From positions 1 through 9,398 of the forward strand of contig DAHVMY010000052.1 of assembly GCA_027319585.1 (NCBI GenBank): a stretch of DNA of 9,398 bases, read 5' to 3'. This DNA comes from AG-12 sp027319585. Its GTDB lineage: Bacteria > Chloroflexota > Dormibacteria > Aeolococcales > Bog-877. Below the pieces are notes generated by a model. The model had not been told where the DNA came from, did no database searches, and saw only the letters and a list, made by a program, of their open reading frames with translations. Position numbers and translations under genes: made by a program. Positions 1 through 6,963 of this stretch are shown here, piece by piece (the first letter of the stretch is position 1; each line of letters begins with the position of its first letter).

Positions 1-525
1 GCTCGGATCATGGCGATCGGAGAGGCGCCTGGTGAACGCGAGGACCGGGAGGGCAAACCCTTCGTGGGTCAGGCGGGCCAGCTGCTGACCCGTCTGCTCG
101 AGGAGGTGGGGCTCAGCCGGGAGGACATCTTCATCACCAACGTGATCAAGTCCCGGCCGCCGAGCAATCGCGATCCGCTCCCCGATGAGGTCGCGGCATG
201 CGCCCCGTATCTCGACCAGCAGATCGCGGTGATCCAGCCGCAGGTGATCCTGTTGTTGGGACGGCACGCCCTGCAGCGGATGGTCCGCGATGCACCGGGA
301 ATCTCCCGGTGCCACGGCAGGGTTCTGCAGGTGGGCGGTCGCAGTTACATGCCCTTCTACCATCCCGCCGCCGCGCTCTACCAGAGCTCACTGCTGGCCA
401 CTTTGCGGGATGACTTTCAGCGGCTGCGGCAGCATCTGGACCGCCTCGAGGCGGCTGCCACCAGTCCCCCCGTGCCTCCCGGTGAACCGTCGACCCCAGT
501 CGCCGAGCAGCTTGGCCTCTTCTGA
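1..525 (+). CDS. Family 4 uracil-DNA glycosylase (Fe-S type), 5' truncated by window edge
   Basis: Removes uracil from DNA to start base excision repair. The frame is open from base 1, so the gene begins upstream; 174 residues are visible. Counting from the first visible codon, residues 7-15 carry the family 4 motif GEAPGEREDRE with the water-activating region, followed by GKPFVGQAG, which is typical of the uracil pocket. ITNVIKSRPPSNRDP lies at 45-59 and the second catalytic motif HPAAALY at 121-127. Family 4 enzymes hold a 4Fe-4S cluster with four cysteines: two in the missing N-terminus, one in KCRPP and one in ACxPYL. Here C67 (ACAPYL) is present, but the KCRPP cysteine is serine (S51), exactly 16 residues before C67 as in the family. 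The C-terminal tail (about 152-174) is proline-rich and probably disordered. Ribonuclease J follows at once, so co-transcription is likely. Family assignment is secure; the effect of the missing cysteine is not known. Confidence 0.95.
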   Translation, partial: ARIMAIGEAPGEREDREGKPFVGQAGQLLTRLLEEVGLSREDIFITNVIKSRPPSNRDPLPDEVAACAPYLDQQIAVIQPQVILLLGRHALQRMVRDAPGISRCHGRVLQVGGRSYMPFYHPAAALYQSSLLATLRDDFQRLRQHLDRLEAAATSPPVPPGEPSTPVAEQLGLF

Positions 526-541
526 GCGGGCGCCGCTGCAG

Positions 542-2188
542 GTGTTGGGCCCGCCGGATCCTGGGGTGGTGCGATTCGTGCCGCTGGGCGGGTTGCGGGA
601 GATCGGCAAGAACCTCGCCCTTCTGGAGTGCGGCGAAGACGTCGTGATGATCGACGCGGGTTTGCGGTTCCCCGAGGTCGGCATGGAGGGCGTGGACATC
701 ATCCTGCCCGACATCACGTTCCTCATGACTCGGCTCAGTCGCCTGCGCGCTGTGGTGCTGACCCATGGGCATGAGGACCACATCGGTGCTCTGCCCTTTT
801 ACCTGCACCAGCTGCGGGTCCCGATCTACGGGACCGCAGTGACGATCGGGCTTCTGCGCAACAAGCTGGAGCGCCGGGGGCAGGCGGGCGCCGCCGACCT
901 GGTGGTGGTGGCTGACGGCCAGGTCATCCGCGCGGGCCAGATGACGGTCGAGTTCATCCACATGACCCACAGCGTTCCCGGCAGCTGCGGCCTGGCCTTC
1001 TCGACCTCGGCGGGGCTGGTCGTGCATACCGGTGACTTCAAGTTGGACCAGACGCCGGTCGGGTCCGAGCCGCCCGACCTGGAGCGGCTGGCCGCCCTCG
1101 GACGTCAGGGAGTGACGCTGCTTCTGAGTGACAGCACCAACGCCCCCAATCCCGGGGTCACGCCCTCTGAGGTCAGCGTCCGCCCCGGGCTGGAGCGGGC
1201 CATGCGGGAAGCCCCGGGCCGGGTGATCGTGGTCACCTTCGCCAGCAATCTGGCCCGACTGGGACAGATCCTCGAGATAGCCGAGGCCGGCGGCCGACGC
1301 ACCTGCCTGGTGGGGCGGAGCATGCTGCGAAACTTCACCACCGCGAGCCGGCTCGGGGTCCTGCGGGCCCCGAGGGAAGGGATGCTGGCCCCTCGGGACC
1401 TTCCCGCGATGGAGGACACCAGGGTTTGCCTGATAGCCACCGGGTCTCAGGGAGAACCGCTGGCCGCGCTGAGCCGCATCGCGGAGGGCGACCACCGCTT
1501 TGTGACCGCCAATCGGAACGACACCGTGGTGCTGGCCGCCAATCCGATTCCCGGCAACGAATCCACGGTCAACCGGGTGGTCAACCAGCTGGTGACCCGG
1601 GGGGTCAGGGTGCTGGCCGGCAGCGCCGACGGGGTTCACGCCAGCGGGCACGGGGCCAGTGAGGAGCTCTCCTTTGTCCTGCGCCTGTTGTCTCCCCGGT
1701 ACTTCGCCCCGGTCCATGGGGAGCCGCGACATCTGGAGGCGCACCGGGCGCTCGCACTCGCAGGAGGGCTGAAGCAAGACCGGATCGCGCTCCTGGACAA
1801 TGGCAGCGCCCTTGAGGTCGGGGAGTCCGGGATGCGCGTGGCGGCCAGCGTCGGCAGCGGGCGGGTCCCGCTGGACGCTGACGGCATGGTGGTGGGCTCA
1901 AGGGGAGCCCTGGTGGCGCGCCCAGAGGAGATCCTGGTGGTGGGCTGCCAGATCAGTCGGGCAGAGACCACCGTTGAGGTGGCCGGCAGCCCGGTTCTGG
2001 AGGGAGGCGCCCACGGCGAGGTGGCCCAGGCGATCCGCCGCGCCGCGCAGCGCGCCGTGCGCCGCACCCGGGCCGATGGGGGGAGCGCCGCTGAGGTGGG
2101 TCAGGCGGTGACCATGGAGGTCGAGCGGACCCTGGCCCATCAGCGGATCGACCACCTCCGGGTTTTGCCGATCGTGTCCCGCACCTGA
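542..2188 (+). CDS. rnj: Ribonuclease J (metallo-beta-lactamase / beta-CASP)
   Basis: Ribonuclease J is a cytoplasmic two-zinc nuclease that acts as an endonuclease and a 5'-to-3' exonuclease in mRNA decay and rRNA maturation. With the chosen start the protein has 548 residues, close to the usual 550 or so. It opens with RFVPLGGLREIGKN and MIDAGLRFPE, then has the zinc motif HGHEDH (H75, H77, D79, H80), a further ligand in THSVPGS (H143), and HTGDFKLD (H162, D165). The beta-CASP part contains HASGHG (H366, H370) and the last metal histidine in PVHGEPRHL (H392). The C-terminal domain follows, ending in LRVLPIVSRT. The start is uncertain. GTG 542 leaves 16 bases after the glycosylase stop and gives motif positions like those of known RNase J; GTG 482, TTG 512 and GTG 566 are alternatives, and none has a good Shine-Dalgarno. 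The frame stays open upstream inside the glycosylase gene. The carboxypeptidase starts 2 bases after the stop, so translational coupling is likely. Confidence 0.96.
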   Translation: MLGPPDPGVVRFVPLGGLREIGKNLALLECGEDVVMIDAGLRFPEVGMEGVDIILPDITFLMTRLSRLRAVVLTHGHEDHIGALPFYLHQLRVPIYGTAVTIGLLRNKLERRGQAGAADLVVVADGQVIRAGQMTVEFIHMTHSVPGSCGLAFSTSAGLVVHTGDFKLDQTPVGSEPPDLERLAALGRQGVTLLLSDSTNAPNPGVTPSEVSVRPGLERAMREAPGRVIVVTFASNLARLGQILEIAEAGGRRTCLVGRSMLRNFTTASRLGVLRAPREGMLAPRDLPAMEDTRVCLIATGSQGEPLAALSRIAEGDHRFVTANRNDTVVLAANPIPGNESTVNRVVNQLVTRGVRVLAGSADGVHASGHGASEELSFVLRLLSPRYFAPVHGEPRHLEAHRALALAGGLKQDRIALLDNGSALEVGESGMRVAASVGSGRVPLDADGMVVGSRGALVARPEEILVVGCQISRAETTVEVAGSPVLEGGAHGEVAQAIRRAAQRAVRRTRADGGSAAEVGQAVTMEVERTLAHQRIDHLRVLPIVSRT

Positions 2189-2190
2189 AG

Positions 2191-3402
2191 GTGCGCCGCT
2201 CGCTCATCATCGGGTGGCTGGTGATCCTCTGCGTGGGCGGGCTCGGAGGAGCGCAATTGCTGCGGCCGGTCCCCGCAGCCAGAGCCGCGATCGACCTGGC
2301 CCATGCCTACCGGGCCCCTGGCCCAGCCTTGAACGTGCCGCTTCCCACCACTGGGCAGGCCGCCCTGTACCTCGAGGGAACGGGGTGGGTGGCGGAAACG
2401 CCGGGGCAGACCCCGGTTGCGATCGCGAGCGTCACCAAGCTGATGACCGCCCTGCTGGTGGTGGAGGCCCATCCTCTGGAGCCCGGCCAGGCCGGGCCCG
2501 CGCTCACAGTGAGCGGTGAGGATCAGTCGGTGTATCAGGCGGAGGCGGCCGCGGGCGATTCGGTGGTGCCGGTCAGGGTGGGCGAGTCGCTGACCGAGCT
2601 GCAGCTGCTGCAGGGGCTGCTGCTCCCATCGGGGGACAACTTCGCCCGAATCCTTGCCCAATGGGTGTCGGGTTCTGAGGGCAGCTTCGTGGCCGCGATG
2701 AACCGGAAGGCGAAGGCGCTTGGCATGACCCACACGGTGTATGCGGACGCCAGTGGGCTGAACCCGGGGAGCATCAGCACCGCGTCCGACCTCACCAAGC
2801 TGGCGGTCGAGATCATGAGCCAACCGGTCTTGGCCCAGGTCGTGGCGCTCTCCAAGGCCGACCTTCCGGTCGCCGGAGTGGTCCACAACTACGACTTCGT
2901 TCTCGGCCAGCAGGGGGTGGTGGGGATCAAGACCGGGTGGACCGAGGAGGCTGGCGGGTGTTTCGTCTTCGCCGCCCGGAAGAGGGTGGACGGCATCAGC
3001 GCCGAGCTCTTGGGCGCCGTGCTGGCCCAACCCGGCAATGCCTACTCCGGGATCGTCACCGCGGAGCAGGACAGCTTGAACCTGCTCGCCGCGACCTGGC
3101 CCAGGTTGGAGCTGGTGACCCCCATCAAGGAGGGCCAGGTGGTCGGGAGTGTGCACACCAGGTGGGGTGCGCACGCGAGCCTGAGCGCCCTGGGTCCCGT
3201 TCACTTTCTCGGCTGGCCCGGGCTTGTGGTTGCGCTCTCCGCATCCTCAGGGCCAATCCACGGGCCCGTCGTGGCCGACCGCGAGGTGGGACTGGTGGGG
3301 GCGGCCGTGCCCGGGGGCCCGAGCCGCTCAGATCCGGTGGTAGCCGATGGTCCGGTGCCGGGGCCGAGTTGGGAGTGGAGGCTGCTGGACACTCACTTCT
3401 GA
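2191..3402 (+). CDS. D-alanyl-D-alanine carboxypeptidase (PBP5/DacA type, serine peptidase S11)
   Basis: This exported penicillin-binding protein trims the terminal D-alanine from peptidoglycan pentapeptides outside the membrane. It has 403 residues and starts at GTG 2191, two bases after the RNase J stop; only a weak GAAG lies upstream, which fits coupled translation. Residues 1-32 form a signal peptide or anchor: RR, then a hydrophobic stretch of about 17 residues, then an Ala-rich end (PAARA). The catalytic SxxK is S80-V-T-K83. The second motif, normally SxN, reads SGDN (S147, D149, N150), so the third position is Asp. The KTG motif is K247-T-G249, in GIKTGWTEEAGGC. After about residue 305 a beta-rich domain like PBP5_C follows (IKEGQVVGSV), ending GPVPGPSWEWRLL. 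I see no C-terminal amphipathic helix like that of E. coli PBP5, so membrane attachment would depend on an uncleaved N-terminus. A SpoIIV/DacF-like role is possible, but nothing here shows sporulation. Confidence 0.93.
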   Translation: MRRSLIIGWLVILCVGGLGGAQLLRPVPAARAAIDLAHAYRAPGPALNVPLPTTGQAALYLEGTGWVAETPGQTPVAIASVTKLMTALLVVEAHPLEPGQAGPALTVSGEDQSVYQAEAAAGDSVVPVRVGESLTELQLLQGLLLPSGDNFARILAQWVSGSEGSFVAAMNRKAKALGMTHTVYADASGLNPGSISTASDLTKLAVEIMSQPVLAQVVALSKADLPVAGVVHNYDFVLGQQGVVGIKTGWTEEAGGCFVFAARKRVDGISAELLGAVLAQPGNAYSGIVTAEQDSLNLLAATWPRLELVTPIKEGQVVGSVHTRWGAHASLSALGPVHFLGWPGLVVALSASSGPIHGPVVADREVGLVGAAVPGGPSRSDPVVADGPVPGPSWEWRLLDTHF

Positions 3403-3432
3403 CGACCAGGTCGAGCAGATGTGCGAAGTCGC

Positions 3433-3441
3433 TGCTAAACT
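3433..3441 (+). promoter_or_regulatory. Candidate extended -10 promoter for ftsK
   Basis: TGC followed by TAAACT (3436-3441) matches the extended -10 form TGnTAnnnT in an otherwise very GC-rich spacer. The -35 is poor: the best is TCGAGC at 3411-3416, with 3 of 6 matches and a 19-base spacer. A start near 3448 would give a leader of about 60 bases carrying the stem-loop at 3451-3488. It is judged by eye only. Confidence 0.35.
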
Positions 3442-3450
3442 GCCCGCAGC

Positions 3451-3488
3451 GGGTGGCACCTCCATCTTGTATTCCATCCAGGCCACCC
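3451..3488 (+). repeat. Inverted repeat / stem-loop in the ftsK leader
   Basis: GGGTGGC (3451-3457) and GCCACCC (3482-3488) are perfect 7-bp complements separated by 24 bases. The structure lies wholly in the spacer, 6 bases before the ftsK Shine-Dalgarno. No T-run follows it, so it does not look like an intrinsic terminator. It may protect the 5' end of the ftsK mRNA or be a protein site, or it may be chance in GC-rich DNA. Confidence 0.35.
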
Positions 3489-3493
3489 CGCAT

Positions 3494-3498
3494 TGAGG
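3494..3498 (+). promoter_or_regulatory. Shine-Dalgarno that sets the ftsK start
   Basis: TGAGG ends 9 bases before ATG 3508. This favours ATG 3508 over the in-frame TTG at 3493, which overlaps the motif and has no ribosome site of its own. Confidence 0.6.
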
Positions 3499-3507
3499 CA
3501 CCTTGCG

Positions 3508-5826
3508 ATGGCGACAACCAAGAGGCGTCCGCCCCAGAGAGCGAGGGCAACGCGGCGCTCTCCAACCCGCTCAAGGGCCAGGCCGAGCACTAGCCGCCAG
3601 GGGCCGCTGGTTGCGCTGAGCGCCCAGCAACGGCGGGAGCTGGGCGCACTGGGCGCGCTGTCGCTGGGGGTGATCGACATCATCCTGCTGGGGTTCCATG
3701 ACGCTCCGGTGGCCCGCGAGTTCGCGACTGCGATGTCGGCCGGGGTGGGAATCGGCGGCTGGATCCTCGGGCTGGCACTGGTGGCGGGCGGGGTCGCTCT
3801 GCTGGCGGGCCCTGCGGCCGAGCGCAGCCTCGGCCAGGTCCTGGCGGCGCTTGCGGTCTCCGCGCTGGCGGCGATCTCGATGGCCGCAGTGGCCAGCGCT
3901 CCTGCGGGGGGCCTGATCGGCAGGGAGGTGGGCCTCCACCTGGCCCGGCTCATTGGGCCTGCGGCGGCAATGGTTGCGCTGGGAGCGGTGGCTACCGCGG
4001 GTTTGGTGGTGGGGCTCGGAGTCTCCCTGGCAAGGTCGGGCGGGATCGTCATGGAGACGTTGTCGGCGGCCGGCTCGGCGCTGTTCGCGCCGCGTGTTGG
4101 TGCCGACGGGCCCAAGGCGAGACCCCAGCCGGTTCGGGGTGGGGGTGAGACGGTTCCCTTGGCCATCTCCCCCGTCTCGGCCCCGATCCAGGCCGCCGAG
4201 GCGCCGGTGGGATTGCCGGAACCGTTCCAGAGGATCTTCGATGACCTCGATGAAGACGAGCAGAGGGTGGACGAGACCACGCCCACCCCGGAGGCTGTGG
4301 CGGTCCCCGGCACAGCCTCCACACCGCCGCTGCCCGTTCCAGCGTTGGGGGAGGATGCAACCGACGAACCCGACGGCGAGGAGCCGGAACCCAACTGGGT
4401 GCTGCCCAGCCTGGATCTGCTGGATTCCGCCCAGGGCAAGCGTGAACGCCTCCAGAACGAGATCCGGACTAGGATCCGGACGATCGAGGCGACCCTCAAC
4501 AACTTCGGAGTGGAGTCGAAGGTGATGGGGGTCAACGCCGGTCCGACGGTGACCCAGTACGAGCTGCAGCCGGGGCCCGGGGTGCCAGTCCGCCGGGTGC
4601 TGGCCTATCAGACCGACCTCTCCCTGGCCCTGGCCGCCCCGATCCGCGTCCAGGCTCCGATCCCCGGGAAGTCGGCGATCGGGATCGAGGTTCCGAACAA
4701 AGCGGCCCAACTGGTGACGCTCAAGGAGATCGTCCAGGCGCCGTCATTCGGCGACTTCAAGAGCCGGCTAGCGGTCGCCCTGGGGGCTGACGTCAGCGGC
4801 CATCCGGTCTTGGGTGACCTGGCCGCGATGCCGCACCTATTGATCGCCGGCGCCACCGGCTCCGGCAAGAGCGTCTGCATCAACGCCGTCCTGGCCGGGC
4901 TCCTGCTGCAGTCGACCCCCAGGGAGCTGCGGCTCATCCTGGTGGACCCCAAGCGGGTGGAGCTGAGTGGCTTCGCGGGGCTGCCCCATCTCCTGGTGCC
5001 GGTGGTGGTGGAGCCGGACTCGGCGGTGGCCGCGCTGCGCTGGGCGGTGGTGGAGATGGAGCAGCGGTACAAGCTCTTCGCCGGGCATGGCGCGCGCAAC
5101 ATCACCGTCTTCAACGAGCGTGCCCCTCAGCTGGGCCTGCGCACCCTGCCGAAGATCGTGATCGTGATCGATGAACTCGCCGACCTGATGATGGTAGCGG
5201 CCAGCGAGATCGAAGACCTCATCTGCCGGATCGCCCAGCTGGCGCGCGCGGTGGGGATCCACCTGATCGTGGCGACCCAGCGGCCATCGGCGGACATCAT
5301 CACCGGGCTGATCAAGGCCAACATCCCCTCCAGGGTCGCGTTCGCCGTCAGCAGCGGGGTTGACTCCCGGGTCATCCTGGATGAGATGGGGGCAGAGAAG
5401 CTCCTCGGCCGCGGCGACATGCTCTACCTCCCGATCGATGCCGGCAAGGCCACCCGTCTGCAGGGTGCCTACGTCTCCGACCGCGAACTGGACCAGCTCA
5501 TCGGCTGGTGGAAGGCGCAAGGGCGCCCCACGTACCAGGAGGAGATCCTGCAGGCGGCAGCGCTCAGCCCGAATCCGGCCGACGGCGCCACCCGACGGGA
5601 TCCGCTGTTCGAGCGCGCTGGGCGGATCGTGATCGGGGAGGGGCGGGCCGCCGCGTCGCTGCTCCAGCGCAAGCTGAACGTTGGGTACACCCGAGCGGCC
5701 CGGCTGGTGGATCAGCTCGCGGAGGCGCGGGTGGTGGGGCCCTACGAGGGCAGCAAGTCCCGCGAGGTTCTGATGAACATGGCGGAACTGGAACACATGC
5801 TGGATTCCAGCGACGAGGAGGAGTAG
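3508..5826 (+). CDS. ftsK: DNA translocase FtsK/SpoIIIE
   Basis: FtsK is a membrane-anchored hexameric ATPase at the division septum. It pumps the chromosome termini into the daughter cells and, in many bacteria, activates XerCD dimer resolution. The protein has 772 residues. Residues 1-35 are very basic (RRPP, RARATRR). Four hydrophobic segments follow at about 46-63, 77-102, 108-132 and 150-176, forming the FtsK_4TM membrane domain. A proline- and acid-rich linker runs from about 180 to 300 (DDLDEDEQ). The alpha domain starts near 310, with TVTQYELQPGPGVPVRR. The motor has Walker A GATGSGKS at 448-455 and Walker B IVIVIDELAD with D555-E556, then LIVATQRPSAD and SGVDSRVILDEMGAEKLLGRGDML. From about 698 the winged-helix gamma domain (DPLFERAGRIVIGEG, then LLQRKLNVGYTRAARLVDQL) would read KOPS/SRS-like orientation sequences. 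All domains are intact. SpoIIIE and FtsK cannot be told apart here, and no sporulation genes are visible. yajQ starts 17 bases downstream. Confidence 0.98.
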   Translation: MATTKRRPPQRARATRRSPTRSRARPSTSRQGPLVALSAQQRRELGALGALSLGVIDIILLGFHDAPVAREFATAMSAGVGIGGWILGLALVAGGVALLAGPAAERSLGQVLAALAVSALAAISMAAVASAPAGGLIGREVGLHLARLIGPAAAMVALGAVATAGLVVGLGVSLARSGGIVMETLSAAGSALFAPRVGADGPKARPQPVRGGGETVPLAISPVSAPIQAAEAPVGLPEPFQRIFDDLDEDEQRVDETTPTPEAVAVPGTASTPPLPVPALGEDATDEPDGEEPEPNWVLPSLDLLDSAQGKRERLQNEIRTRIRTIEATLNNFGVESKVMGVNAGPTVTQYELQPGPGVPVRRVLAYQTDLSLALAAPIRVQAPIPGKSAIGIEVPNKAAQLVTLKEIVQAPSFGDFKSRLAVALGADVSGHPVLGDLAAMPHLLIAGATGSGKSVCINAVLAGLLLQSTPRELRLILVDPKRVELSGFAGLPHLLVPVVVEPDSAVAALRWAVVEMEQRYKLFAGHGARNITVFNERAPQLGLRTLPKIVIVIDELADLMMVAASEIEDLICRIAQLARAVGIHLIVATQRPSADIITGLIKANIPSRVAFAVSSGVDSRVILDEMGAEKLLGRGDMLYLPIDAGKATRLQGAYVSDRELDQLIGWWKAQGRPTYQEEILQAAALSPNPADGATRRDPLFERAGRIVIGEGRAAASLLQRKLNVGYTRAARLVDQLAEARVVGPYEGSKSREVLMNMAELEHMLDSSDEEE

Positions 5827-5831
5827 GCGGC

Positions 5832-5837
5832 TAGTCT
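5832..5837 (+). promoter_or_regulatory. Candidate leaderless -10 element for yajQ
   Basis: TAGTCT fits TAnnnT and ends 6 bases before the A of the yajQ ATG (5844). That spacing is expected if transcription starts at the start codon itself. No proper Shine-Dalgarno sits at normal distance: the GGAGGAG at the end of ftsK is about 20 bases away. No convincing -35 is seen, and read-through from ftsK is equally possible. Confidence 0.3.
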
Positions 5838-5843
5838 TGGACC

Positions 5844-6338
5844 ATGGCAAGCACTGAGCACTCATTCGATGTGGTGTCCGACTTCGACCGCCAGGAGTTG
5901 GTCAACGCCGTGGAGCAGGCCCGGAGAGAGATTGCAACCCGCTACGACTTCAAGGACGTGACTGCCGAGATCGAACTCCAGGACAAGGAGATAGTCATCC
6001 TGGCGGCCTCGGAGGGTCGGGCGGACGCGGTCTTGGATGTGCTCAAGAGCAAGTTGGTTCGCCGCAACCTGTCCCTCAAAATCCTGCTCCCGGGCAAACC
6101 CGAGCCCGCTGCCAAGGGCAACGTGCGTCAGGTGATCAAGATCCAGAAGGGAATCGCTGAGGACACGGCCCGGGATCTGAGCAAGCGCATCAAGGCGGGT
6201 CATCCCAAGGTCCAGGTCAGGATTCAGGGGGATGAGTTGCGGGTGGTGAGCAAGGATAAGGACAACCTTCAGGCCGTGATTCAGGACCTCCGCCAGCTCG
6301 ACCTCCCGGTGCCGCTGCAGTTCACCAACTACCGCTGA
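5844..6338 (+). CDS. yajQ: YajQ-family nucleotide-binding protein
   Basis: The protein has 164 residues, the standard family length, and aligns end to end by eye with YajQ. The N-terminal hallmark SFDVVSDFDRQELVNAVEQARREIATRYDFK lies at about 7-38 with the conserved TRYDFK, and the C-terminus reads VPLQFTNYR, the family ending. The fold is two ferredoxin-like domains resembling RNA-binding modules. The family is known to bind nucleotides; a Xanthomonas member is a cyclic-di-GMP effector that works with a transcription factor. Which ligand this protein binds cannot be read from the sequence, and no diguanylate cyclase or partner regulator is in the window. It is soluble, with no signal peptide or membrane segment. 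It sits 17 bases after ftsK and could be read from ftsK or from the candidate leaderless promoter. Identity is sure; role is open. Confidence 0.97.
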   Translation: MASTEHSFDVVSDFDRQELVNAVEQARREIATRYDFKDVTAEIELQDKEIVILAASEGRADAVLDVLKSKLVRRNLSLKILLPGKPEPAAKGNVRQVIKIQKGIAEDTARDLSKRIKAGHPKVQVRIQGDELRVVSKDKDNLQAVIQDLRQLDLPVPLQFTNYR

Positions 6339-6340
6339 GG

Positions 6341-6366
6341 CCGGCAACGACCGCGCGGATTGCCGG
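6341..6366 (+). repeat. Perfect 7-bp inverted repeat after the yajQ stop
   Basis: CCGGCAA (6341-6347) pairs exactly with TTGCCGG (6360-6366) across a 12-base loop that contains the palindrome CCGCGCGG. It begins 2 bases after the yajQ stop codon, where terminator or 3'-end-protecting hairpins sit, but GGGGCCGAG follows in place of a T-run. It may be a processing or mRNA-stabilising hairpin, or a dyad operator for cinA. Confidence 0.4.
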
Positions 6367-6412
6367 GGCCGAGCCGGATCCCCCACTCGCCGCGGCCGGA
6401 GCCGGTCTGGAT

Positions 6413-6904
6413 GTGAAGGACCTGGGAGATCCGTTTCCGGCCGCCCACCGGGTGCTACTTCAGGCGCTCGGCCCTCCGCTGGTCACGATCGCCACAGCCG
6501 AGTCGTGCACGGGCGGTCTTTTGGGGGCCTCCCTCACCGCGGTGCCCGGGAGCTCGGCGGTCTACCTGGGTGGCGTGGTCACATACAGCAATGCGGCCAA
6601 GCTGACCTTGCTCGGCGTCCCCGGAGCCGTGCTGAAGACCCGGGGGGCGGTCAGCCCTCAGGTGGCGGCGGCAATGGCGGCGGGCGTCAGGTCGGCCCTT
6701 GGTGCGGCAGTCGGGATCGGCGTAACCGGCGTCGCCGGACCGGGTTCGTCGGAGCGCAAGCCGGCAGGCCTGGTGTACGTGGCCCTGTCCTCGGCAAGGG
6801 GAACCAGGCTCGGGAAACTCGACCGTGATCGGGGCCGCCACGGGAACCGGGTCGCGGCAGTCGAGCTGGCCCTGCGGATGCTGGCTGAGGAGCTGGGATC
6901 CTGA
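6413..6904 (+). CDS. pncC: Nicotinamide-nucleotide amidase (PncC / CinA C-terminal domain), stand-alone
   Basis: It deamidates nicotinamide mononucleotide to nicotinate mononucleotide, recycling the NMN released, for example, by NAD-dependent DNA ligase. The protein has 163 residues and covers only the amidase domain. Hallmarks are TAESCTGGLLGA with the likely nucleophile S31, VVTYSNAAK (Y58, K63), RGAVSPQVAAAMA, and GVTGVAGPGSSERKPAGLVYVAL. Full CinA is about 400 residues with an N-terminal molybdopterin-binding-like (COG1058) domain. That domain is absent here, and the 74 bases upstream have no room for it. GTG 6413 is the first start in this frame after the yajQ end; no clear Shine-Dalgarno precedes it, and GTG 6452 is a less likely alternative because it would leave almost no helix before the core. 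The cinA-recA adjacency is widespread in Gram-positive bacteria, where cinA is sometimes co-induced with recA in competence. No competence box is seen here. Read-through into recA is possible. Confidence 0.94.
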   Translation: MKDLGDPFPAAHRVLLQALGPPLVTIATAESCTGGLLGASLTAVPGSSAVYLGGVVTYSNAAKLTLLGVPGAVLKTRGAVSPQVAAAMAAGVRSALGAAVGIGVTGVAGPGSSERKPAGLVYVALSSARGTRLGKLDRDRGRHGNRVAAVELALRMLAEELGS

Positions 6905-6931
6905 ACGGACATCCAGTTCCGGGGAGGGCCG

Positions 6932-6961
6932 ATGCCATCCGCGGGGTCCCGATGCTACAAT
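6932..6961 (+). promoter_or_regulatory. recA promoter (-35 ATGCCA, extended -10 TGC TACAAT)
   Basis: TACAAT (6956-6961) matches the sigma-70 -10 consensus at 5 of 6 bases and is preceded by TG at the extended -10 position (6953-6954). ATGCCA (6932-6937) matches TTGACA at 4 of 6 with an 18-base spacer. Transcription would start near 6968, inside the LexA box, leaving a leader of about 80 bases. It is the best promoter in the window. Confidence 0.7.
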
Positions 6962-6963
6962 GG

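Noticed and set aside
290..541. Upstream extension of the RNase J frame inside the glycosylase gene.
   Set aside because: RNase J homology begins only near base 572; the extension overlaps glycosylase codons and has no family-like sequence.
146..1777. Long open frame on the minus strand (543 codons) under the glycosylase and RNase J genes.
   Set aside because: The product is low-complexity, rich in R, G, P, H and A, with no recognisable domain. It mirrors the high-GC codon use of the clear plus-strand genes.
2140..3204. Minus-strand open frame of 354 codons opposite the carboxypeptidase gene.
   Set aside because: The plus-strand protein carries SxxK and KTG and a signal peptide; the antisense product has no motif and a biased composition.
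3223..3366. Repeated PVVAD in the carboxypeptidase tail (residues 359-363 and 382-386), considered as a coding repeat.
   Set aside because: Only five residues match and the DNA copies differ. It fits ordinary beta-strand sequence of the C-terminal domain.
3435..4710. Overlapping minus-strand open frames opposite the ftsK membrane and linker region.
   Set aside because: Ser/Ala/Pro/Arg-rich translations with no domain; shadows of GC-rich ftsK codons.
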